From Granulibacter bethesdensis (lineage in GTDB: Bacteria > Pseudomonadota > Alphaproteobacteria > Acetobacterales > Acetobacteraceae), in NCBI RefSeq assembly GCF_001889525.1, contig NZ_CP018192.1, positions 1,561,493 to 1,625,492 on the forward strand: a stretch of 64,000 nucleotides of DNA, in the 5' to 3' direction. The translations under genes and the position numbers were made by a program. The notes under the pieces are model-generated. The model was not told the origin of the DNA and did not search any database. It worked only from the letters and a program-made list of their open reading frames with translations. Below, piece after piece: positions 43,478-50,329 of this stretch (position 1 is its first letter; every line of letters begins with the position of its first letter).

Positions 43478-44677
43478 ATGACCCCAGATCAAGCACCCTC
43501 CCAACAAAATGCGCTACGCCGGCTATGGCGTTGGGCGTTTCTCGGTGCAGCGGGCGGTACCATTGCTATTGGGGGATTGGCATGGGGATTTACCGCTTAC
43601 AAAAGCATGCCCGATCCGGTGACACTGGCACGGCTGGCTTTTGTCGAGCCATCCCAACGGGGAACACTTTTTGCAAGCCGGGAAATTCCGCCTTCCTCCT
43701 ATCCGCGTCCGTTCCAGGAGAATTTTCGTCCCTGGATCAAAACCGTGCCATGGAAAGGTCAGCAGGTCTCCGTTCAACAATTCCTTGATACAACCAGGAC
43801 CAATGCGATTGTCGTGGTCAATGAAGGAGTCATCACACAGGAATGGTACCGCGATGGCATGGGGCCGAATACACTGTTTCCGTCGTGGTCTCTGGCCAAA
43901 TCGATCGTTTCACTCATGGTCGGCCAGGCTATCGGGCGGGGATTACTGCATGAGGATGACAGGCCAGAGGCTCTGCTGCCCAACCTTCAGAAAGCAGGCA
44001 TTGATCCCCGCATTACTGTGCGCAATCTGCTGGATATGACCAGCGGTCTGGCAATCCCCGAGAATTACAATCCCTGGCGTCCTTTCCGGGGCACTGCCGG
44101 GATGTACCTGACGCATGATCTGGGGGCCTATATCCGTGCCCATCACTCTCTGGCCTTTACGCCGGGCAGCAAGGGCGTCTACCGCAGTGTGGATACCGAG
44201 ATCCTCGGCCTGATCCTGTCGCGGGTAGAGCATCTGACACTATCCGAAATCCTGTCGAAAGGCATTTGGGATCCGATCGGAGCCAAGCGTGCCGCATACT
44301 GGAATCTGGATCATCCGGGGGGGCGCGAAAAAGCATTCTGCTGCATCAATGCGGCTGCACGGGATTTTGCCAAAATCGGACAGCTCGTACTGGATCGCGG
44401 CCGTGTCGGGAACAGACAGATCGTTCCTGAATTCTGGATCGAGCGCCTTTACAAGCCCGCGCCTGCCCGGGTCGACGGGCTGGAATATTCCGCCCAATGG
44501 TGGCACACGGAATCGGATATCAACGATATCTCCGCCATCGGGGTGTATGGCCAGTATATCTATGTCGATCCTGTCTCACGCAGCGTCGTCGTCAAACTGA
44601 GTGATTACGGCGCCGAACAGGATGAGGCCGAGACACTCGACGTTCTCAACATCCTGGCCGCAGCAGCCAAAAATTAA
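43478..44677 (+). CDS. Membrane-anchored serine hydrolase (beta-lactamase class C-like)
   Basis: A 399-aa protein of the penicillin-binding / class C beta-lactamase-like family. An N-terminal transmembrane anchor (about residues 18-40: WAFLGAAGGTIAIGGLAWGF) places the domain in the periplasm. The SxxK motif is SLAK (S138, K141) in FPSWSLAKSIVSLMVG, the second motif is YRSVDTE and a late WWHTE segment is present. DMTSGLAI matches the family's LLDMTSG signature. Activity could be esterase, D-aminopeptidase or 6-aminohexanoate-dimer hydrolase-like; true beta-lactamase activity is not implied. ATG 43478 is chosen from where the anchor starts. Confidence 0.83.
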   Translation: MTPDQAPSQQNALRRLWRWAFLGAAGGTIAIGGLAWGFTAYKSMPDPVTLARLAFVEPSQRGTLFASREIPPSSYPRPFQENFRPWIKTVPWKGQQVSVQQFLDTTRTNAIVVVNEGVITQEWYRDGMGPNTLFPSWSLAKSIVSLMVGQAIGRGLLHEDDRPEALLPNLQKAGIDPRITVRNLLDMTSGLAIPENYNPWRPFRGTAGMYLTHDLGAYIRAHHSLAFTPGSKGVYRSVDTEILGLILSRVEHLTLSEILSKGIWDPIGAKRAAYWNLDHPGGREKAFCCINAAARDFAKIGQLVLDRGRVGNRQIVPEFWIERLYKPAPARVDGLEYSAQWWHTESDINDISAIGVYGQYIYVDPVSRSVVVKLSDYGAEQDEAETLDVLNILAAAAKN

Positions 44678-44691
44678 AGCGCCTTTCCCAC

Positions 44692-46032
44692 TCAGGAGCC
44701 GGGTGGAACCACCATGCAGGAAAGCTGCCTGCGACTGAGTTCATTACAGGCTTGGCTGGCCTGTGCGGCAGTCAGCTGGGTCAGCCGTGCACGATAGAGC
44801 ACGTTTCCGCCAAACGGTGCTGTTGTCGGTATCGCCACCTGTGCATTGTGCAACAATGTCGGGGCCGCATTCCGGGCTCCGCTGGCCACGGTCTGTGCCA
44901 GAGAACGGCTGGCGAAAGCGCCGACCTGAACGGACCAACCACCTCCCGCTGCAGCGGTAGCCGGGATCACCACCGGAGCTGTCGGCTGATAACGTGACGC
45001 AACCGTTGGCGGCGTCATGACCCTTGTTGTGGGATAAGATGAAGCCGCCCCATAGCTGTTCTGCCGCCCCGAGGGATAGGCACTGCCGCCATAGGATGGA
45101 ACAGGGGGGGGCAAGGCTGATGCAGACACACTCGCTTGGGTTATGGACCCTTGGGGTGTTGTAACCTGTGCGCCCATATCCCGGCATGGTCGGGAGGGAT
45201 CGAAGGCCGAATCCTTGTCACAGTTTTCCGCGGTCGGTCCGTGGGACACGAACGGCTGTGCGGCACCTCCGTAAGAAGCCAGTGTAACGCCTCCTGTCAT
45301 GCCACTACCCTCCCCAGGCTGGCAGGGGCGCGACGGATCATAGGCCGCATCAGGATCACAGGCGGAGCTGCTGCCTGTTGTGGCAAAACGGCGTTGCGGG
45401 ACAGCCTGTGCCACCATCACGGGCGCAGATGTTGCGGGAGAGAAGCCGCCCCCCAGACGAGGCGCAATAATCGAGACATAGTTGACAGTCTCACCCGGCA
45501 GGCCGCCGGTTCCGTTCAGATAGGAAGCCAACCGCCCGGGCCCTGCATTATAGGCCGCCAGAAAGCCGGGAGAACCGTACTGGTCATACATTTCCCGGAT
45601 ATAGGCCGTTCCCGCCAGTACATTGTTATGCGGGTCGTACGGATCATCCCCGAGGTGATAACGGTCCCGCATCAGGGAATATGTACCGGGCATCAGCTGC
45701 AACAATCCCATAGCCCCGGCTGAAGAAATGGCGGTGGAGCGCCCGGCACTTTCCTGCCGCATCACGGCACGAATCCAGCTTTCTGGCACAGAAAAGCGTT
45801 GTGATGCTTCCTTGATGTATGGCCCCCATGGATCGGAGGGCGGACCAGGGGGTGTATATTCACCGCTTGCCCCGTATTCCTCTCCGCCACTACCGTCATA
45901 AGAAACGCCACCATAGGAAGAGGCAGACCGCCCGGAATGACCTCCACAAGCCGCCAAAGCGCACAGGGCACCGAGACTCGCCGCCCTGCCCAGGCGCCTC
46001 GCAAAAAGGCCGAGCGACCCGTTTTCGGGCAT
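44692..46032 (-). CDS. Lytic transglycosylase lipoprotein with C-terminal SPOR domain
   Basis: A 446-aa murein hydrolase. The signal peptide ends in the lipobox LAAC (Cys 29). The SLT goose-type lysozyme domain spans about residues 65-205: catalytic Glu 94 in VMRQESAGRS, GAMGLLQLMPGT, and FLAAYNAGPG. A 150-residue Ser/Pro/Tyr-rich linker follows. It holds two copies of a short motif of the form CDxDAAYDPSRPC (DPDAAYDPSRPCQPG and DKDSAFDPSRPCRDM). The C-terminal 75 residues are a SPOR domain (GGWSVQVGAFASRSLAQ), which directs proteins to denuded septal glycan. ATG 46032 is preceded by GGGGAACGAA; the earlier in-frame ATG has no such site. Confidence 0.88.
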   Translation of the reverse strand: MPENGSLGLFARRLGRAASLGALCALAACGGHSGRSASSYGGVSYDGSGGEEYGASGEYTPPGPPSDPWGPYIKEASQRFSVPESWIRAVMRQESAGRSTAISSAGAMGLLQLMPGTYSLMRDRYHLGDDPYDPHNNVLAGTAYIREMYDQYGSPGFLAAYNAGPGRLASYLNGTGGLPGETVNYVSIIAPRLGGGFSPATSAPVMVAQAVPQRRFATTGSSSACDPDAAYDPSRPCQPGEGSGMTGGVTLASYGGAAQPFVSHGPTAENCDKDSAFDPSRPCRDMGAQVTTPQGSITQASVSASALPPPVPSYGGSAYPSGRQNSYGAASSYPTTRVMTPPTVASRYQPTAPVVIPATAAAGGGWSVQVGAFASRSLAQTVASGARNAAPTLLHNAQVAIPTTAPFGGNVLYRARLTQLTAAQASQACNELSRRQLSCMVVPPGS

Positions 46033-46238
46033 TTCGTTCCCCAAACCCTGCATGTCCGCCTTCACGGGTTTCCGAAAGATGCTGCAGCATCCTAGAGATG
46101 ACATCATGAAAATGCTACAAGCATCTGATGCAACTTGGCATTTGCGTTCTTACTTGTGCCTTTCCGTGATATTCCTGCTGCAGTTTTGAACAGGGACGGC
46201 ATCTTGCCTTCAGCAGATCACCCCAATATGCACGCATC

Positions 46239-46898
46239 ATGAGCCAGACATCTTCCTCCTCCCCTTCTTTGCGCATTGAGACCCTGTCCGGAGAGACGCT
46301 TGTTCCAGTGCTTCCCGCACTTGCCCACCTGCGGCTGAGCGTCTTCCGCACATGGCCCTATCTGTACGATGGCGATCAGGCCTATGAACAGCGCTACCTT
46401 CAGACCTATGTGCGCAGCCCCGGTGCGGGGGTGGTGCTGGCATGGGACGGAGAGCGCGCTGTCGGAGCCTCCACCTGTCTGCCCATGGTTGAGGAAGAAG
46501 AAAACGTCTCCGAGCCGTTTAGAAAACGGGGATGGGATCCGGCCCGGTTTTTCTATTTCGGTGAAAGCGTTCTGCTGCCCGAATATCGCGGCTGCGGTGT
46601 TGGCGTTGCCTTCTTCCGGGAACGCGAAGCCCATGCGAAACGCGTCTCCAACTGCGACTACGCTACGTTCTGCTCGGTAAAGCGGCCAGAGAATCATCCG
46701 TCCCGCCCGGCAGACTGGGTACCGTTGCATGAATTCTGGACCCGTCGCGGCTTTACGCCCTTCCCCTCCCTGACCTGCCGCATGTCATGGAAAGATGTCG
46801 GAGAGGCTGAGGAGACCGAAAAGGAACTGACATTCTGGATCAAATCTCTGTCCGGTGCCCCTCTGCCGGAAGAGAACGGGGAAGAGAGCAAAGGATGA
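46239..46898 (+). CDS. GNAT-family N-acetyltransferase
   Basis: A 219-aa protein with the GNAT acetyl-CoA-binding motif LLPEYRGCGVGVAFFRERE, following FFYFGESV, the usual beta-4 strand before it. The N-terminal part (LRIETLSGETLVPVLPALA) and the late LHEFWTRRGFTPFP complete the fold. The substrate is unknown. Its stop overlaps the amidase start by four bases (ATGA), which hints at a joint role in small-molecule modification or detoxification. Confidence 0.82.
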   Translation: MSQTSSSSPSLRIETLSGETLVPVLPALAHLRLSVFRTWPYLYDGDQAYEQRYLQTYVRSPGAGVVLAWDGERAVGASTCLPMVEEEENVSEPFRKRGWDPARFFYFGESVLLPEYRGCGVGVAFFREREAHAKRVSNCDYATFCSVKRPENHPSRPADWVPLHEFWTRRGFTPFPSLTCRMSWKDVGEAEETEKELTFWIKSLSGAPLPEENGEESKG

Positions 46899-47797
46899 GC
46901 AGCATCGCCAAAACCCTGAAGATCGGTGTGCTGGCCTATCCGATCGAAGGGGTCACGCTGGAAGGCTACGCCGCCAAGCTCGACCGTCTGGTGGCTGAAG
47001 CCGCCGCCGCAGGAGCCGAATTGCTGCTGATGCCAGAATATGCCTGTGTCGAGGTTGCCAGCGGCTATGTTTCCAGCCCCGATATCGATGCGGAGCTGAA
47101 CGCGGTCTGCGCCCGCTCCGCCGGAATTCTGGCGGCCCAGCGGGATGCCGCCGTGAAATATGGCGTCTGGCTGGCCCCCGGCTCCGTGCCGGTACGCGGG
47201 GCGGATGGCGTCACGATCAACCGCGCCCCCCTCTTTGCCCCTGACGGCAGCGTCGCCTTTCAGGACAAGCGGGTGATGACACGGTTCGAAAACGAACACT
47301 GGTTCGTCTCGCCCGGAGCGCCACCGGGAATTTTTAACACCCCGTGGGGCAAAATCGGACTGACCATTTGTTATGATACCGAATTCCCCATCCTTGCCCG
47401 TGCGCAGGTAGAAGCCGGCGCGTGGCTGATTCTGGCGCCCTGCTGCACCGATACGCTGCGTGGCTATAACCGCGTCGGCTTCTCCGCCCGGGCACGTGCT
47501 CTGGAAAACCAGTGCTATGTCGCCGTGGCTCCGACTGTGGGCGATGCTGCATGGTCAGGCGCCCTGGACACCAATCGTGGCTATGCAGCCGTGTACGGCC
47601 CGGTGGATCGCGGCTTCCCCGAGGATGGCATGCTGGCCCGCGGTGCACTGGATGAGCCGGGCTGGATTTATGCCACGCTTGATCCGGCGAAAATTCAGGA
47701 TGTACGGGTTAATGGCGGCGTTTTGAACCATCGTGACTGGCCGGCATCAGTCGGTGCCTGCGCCATCCTGCCACGCGGAACACTGGAAATAGCGTGA
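46895..47797 (+). CDS. Carbon-nitrogen hydrolase (nitrilase superfamily)
   Basis: A 300-aa amidase or nitrilase-type hydrolase. The catalytic triad is visible: E48 in LLLMPEYACVE, K125 in FQDKRVMTRFE and C159 in IGLTICYDTEFP. RARALENQCYVAVAPTVG is the usual segment after the Cys. This branch is commonly encoded beside a GNAT acetyltransferase, as here, with the two genes overlapping by four bases. The natural substrate is not known to me. The gene ends 13 bases before lpxB, so the three genes may share a transcript. Confidence 0.88.
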   Translation: MSSIAKTLKIGVLAYPIEGVTLEGYAAKLDRLVAEAAAAGAELLLMPEYACVEVASGYVSSPDIDAELNAVCARSAGILAAQRDAAVKYGVWLAPGSVPVRGADGVTINRAPLFAPDGSVAFQDKRVMTRFENEHWFVSPGAPPGIFNTPWGKIGLTICYDTEFPILARAQVEAGAWLILAPCCTDTLRGYNRVGFSARARALENQCYVAVAPTVGDAAWSGALDTNRGYAAVYGPVDRGFPEDGMLARGALDEPGWIYATLDPAKIQDVRVNGGVLNHRDWPASVGACAILPRGTLEIA

Positions 47798-47810
47798 GCG
47801 GAGACAACGC

Positions 47811-48992
47811 GTGACAGCTCCGCTGATCTACATTGTCGCCGGTGAGCATAGCGGCGATGTACTTGGCGCCAGGCTGATCCATGCATTGCAGGCCATCAAC
47901 CCGTCGATCCACTTTGCGGGAATTGGCGGGCCACGCATGGAAGAATGCGGCTTCCAGAGCCTGTTTCCCATGCATGAGCTGGCCGTCATGGGGCTGGTTG
48001 AAATCCTGCCACGGGTGCTGAAACTGCGACGGCGATTGCAGCAGACGGTTCAGGATATTGAAACCCGCCGTCCCGATCTGGTTCTGACCATCGACAGTCC
48101 CGGCTTCTGTCTGCGTCTGTTACGCGCCATACAGCCTTTCGGGATCAAAAGGGTGCATTACGTCGCACCACAGGTCTGGGCGTGGCGGGAGCATCGCGTC
48201 AAACGGTTTCCCGGTCTGTGGGAGCGAATGCTCTGTCTGCTGCCTTTCGAGGAAAAATGGTTTGCCGAGCGCAATGTGCCGGGGCAATTTGTTGGTCATC
48301 CAGTGCTGGAATCCGGGGCTGATCAGGGGGATGCCGCCCGTTTCCGCGCCCGGCATGGTCTGGCCGATGATGCCCGCGTGATCGTGCTGATGCCCGGCAG
48401 CCGAGCCAATGAGGCAGGCAGGTTGCTGCCCGTCTATGGCGAGACCCTGCGTCTGCTGATGCAGGATATCCCAACCATTACACCGGTTATCCCACTCGCC
48501 TCCAGCACGGCGCATACGGTGCGGGGGGCCGTCTCATCCTGGCCGGTGCAGCCGATTTTCATCACCGACATTGCCGACAAACACGACGCCTTTGCCGCCG
48601 CCGAGGCCGCATTGACCAAATCCGGCACATCAACGCTGGAATTGGCCATGGGCGGTGTTCCGATGGCCGTGACTTACCGCGTTAACCGCATCACCGCAAT
48701 GATGGCACGCAGGCTGATCCGCGTACCGTATGTCGCCATGGTCAATCTATTGGCAGGGCGTGAAATCGTTCCGGAGCTTCTTCAAGAAAACTGCACGCCC
48801 CCAAAAATAGCTGCGGTTTTAACCGGTCTGATGAACAACCGCCCTGATAACAATGGCGTGGGTACCGCCGATAGTCAGAAACAGGCACTGAAGGCAGTGG
48901 TTGCTTCCCTGCATGCGCCCCGTCGGCATGCACCAGATGGTGTGCCCTCCTCTGCCGCTGCGGCCTCCATCATAGAGGTGCTGGGTCAATAA
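47811..48992 (+). CDS. lpxB: Lipid-A-disaccharide synthase
   Basis: A 393-aa GT19 glycosyltransferase at the cytoplasmic membrane that joins UDP-diacyl-glucosamine to lipid X, making the lipid A disaccharide. Hallmarks are IYIVAGEHSGDVLGARL at the N-terminus, GIGGPRMEECGF, DSPGFCLRL, HYVAPQVWAWREHRVKR, FVGHPVLE, LMPGSRANEAGRLLPV and KSGTSTLELAMGGVPMAVTYR. The start is GTG with GGAG 8-11 bases upstream. No other lpx gene is in the window; the gene follows the GNAT-amidase pair. Confidence 0.96.
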   Translation: MTAPLIYIVAGEHSGDVLGARLIHALQAINPSIHFAGIGGPRMEECGFQSLFPMHELAVMGLVEILPRVLKLRRRLQQTVQDIETRRPDLVLTIDSPGFCLRLLRAIQPFGIKRVHYVAPQVWAWREHRVKRFPGLWERMLCLLPFEEKWFAERNVPGQFVGHPVLESGADQGDAARFRARHGLADDARVIVLMPGSRANEAGRLLPVYGETLRLLMQDIPTITPVIPLASSTAHTVRGAVSSWPVQPIFITDIADKHDAFAAAEAALTKSGTSTLELAMGGVPMAVTYRVNRITAMMARRLIRVPYVAMVNLLAGREIVPELLQENCTPPKIAAVLTGLMNNRPDNNGVGTADSQKQALKAVVASLHAPRRHAPDGVPSSAAAASIIEVLGQ

Positions 48993-49083
48993 TCATCCGG
49001 CTGATTGCGGTTAGTAAATCGACAACAATCATCAGGGATGTTATCGATGCACGTATTGTTTACTCCTGATTGCATAAGGTTGA

Positions 49084-49674
49084 GTGATTGTGACCCTGCT
49101 AATGCCGCTCGCCATGCACGAAAAAGAAATCGAGTTATTGACCACCTTTCTAGGGTCGACTCAAAATTATGTCGAATTCGGAGCAGGAGGCAGCACCTGC
49201 CTTGCCGCCCAACATGTCAGCAAAAGCATTCATACGACTGATTCTTCCATTGACTGGCTGCAACACGTCGAAAACACCTGCCGTTCCGCCAACACACCTA
49301 TTTTTCCTGTTACGCGGTTTGTTGATATAGGCCCAATTACTGCATTGGGTGGACCGACTGATTTAAGTAAACGCCCTCTCTGGCCCAACTATCACGAGGA
49401 ATGCTGGGATGATCCCGCCTGCTCGGAAGGCGATTTCTACCTGGTGGATGGGCGGTTCCGTGTTGCATGTTTCATGCAGATTTTACTGCATGCTCCAACG
49501 GATGCATGCATCGCCCTGCACGATTACACGACGCGTCCACATTACCACATTGTTGAGACTGTTGCGCGCCCCATCGCCCGCCAGCACGATTTATCCATTT
49601 TTGTACGTCGTTCCGATACACGTCCAGTCACTGTCAGACGTCTGTTGGAAGAATATCGTTATGAAGTCGCATGA
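49084..49674 (+). CDS. Small methyltransferase-fold hypothetical protein
   Basis: A 196-aa protein with a Rossmann-like opening (TQNYVEFGAGGSTCLAAQH) resembling the SAM-binding loop of class I methyltransferases, then DSSIDWLQHVENTC, GDFYLVDGRFRVACF and CIALHDYTTRPHYHIVE. These blocks recur in small proteins encoded near polysaccharide genes. GTG 49084 is the assigned start; ATG 49102 or 49114 are alternatives. The substrate is unknown. It stands alone, 91 bases after lpxB. Confidence 0.65.
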   Translation: MIVTLLMPLAMHEKEIELLTTFLGSTQNYVEFGAGGSTCLAAQHVSKSIHTTDSSIDWLQHVENTCRSANTPIFPVTRFVDIGPITALGGPTDLSKRPLWPNYHEECWDDPACSEGDFYLVDGRFRVACFMQILLHAPTDACIALHDYTTRPHYHIVETVARPIARQHDLSIFVRRSDTRPVTVRRLLEEYRYEVA

Positions 49675-49712
49675 CAGTTGATCAAGGGGTTGGTCATCCA
49701 TCCTGCTGCCTG

Positions 49713-50162
49713 ATGAAGGGCTTTATCAAAGCACATCCTCAACAGCCTTTTCATGGTATCTGGCGTAGGACTGACCGGTCTGATCGTCGCGTGTTCAGTT
49801 CCCTCTGACCAGCATTATGCAGATATCGCAGCCAGAATACCGGAGCCTTTCCGCAGGGTAAAGCCAGGTCTGGATTGATCGCAGCGACATGCCAGTTGGC
49901 ATGGCATCCAATCTTCACTAGTGATCGACGGATATTCGGTGGGGACCTCCATGACCGGAAGCACTTTTTTGCTGATATCCCACCTGGCTCTCATCAAGTG
50001 AGTCTGAATGACTGTACCGGGGCGTCTATATCACCCCCTTTGCTTATCAAGACCGCCTCCGGCCTGCCTGTTTATTTAAAAGTCTCTGCAGGTATTGGTG
50101 TCACAGAGGGACAGTTCCGTATCAAGCCTATCACGGAGAAACAGGCCAGAGATGATATGTGA
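49713..50162 (+). pseudogene. Frameshifted DUF2846-type lipoprotein gene
   Basis: No single frame spans this stretch, but the frames together rebuild a small lipoprotein. Frame one (from about 49735) gives a leader and lipobox (GLTGLIVACSVPS), then SDQHYADIAARIPEPFRR. A second frame around 49870-49918 gives QVWIDRSDMPVGMASNLH. The first frame resumes with VIDGYSVGTSMTGSTF at 49921-49968. The third frame then gives FFADIPPGSHQVSL through GVTEGQFRIKPITEKQ to the stop at 50162. The order (start of fold, xDGxxVG, TFFxDxPPGSH, then VYLKVS) matches DUF2846. The last shift falls in a T6 run at 49965-49970 that would be in frame with one more T. A further shift may affect the leader (ATG 49713). Confidence 0.7.
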
Positions 50163-50329
50163 GCCAACGTCCGTATCGGACCATATCAAATGTAAGATAG
50201 CAATGAATCCCAAAAAATGTTTATGAATTTTATTATTTATTGTAAATATATTTGAAATCTAAAAACTAATTCAGAAAATTTTTCTACGTTTGTATTATTA
50301 TTTTATAATAGAATAAATTTTCCTAATGG
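50163..50329 (+). promoter_or_regulatory. AT-rich promoter region of the protease gene
   Basis: About 165 bases upstream of the subtilase. The part from 50210 to 50325 is nearly all A and T, with several TATA-like boxes. It resembles the AT-rich regions before the giant gene and the MucR gene. No ORF is seen. Confidence 0.5.

Noticed and set aside
49875-50162. Independent 95-aa gene
   Set aside because: Its second half matches the C-terminal part of a DUF2846 lipoprotein and the rest of that protein lies upstream in other frames, so it is better read as part of a pseudogene.
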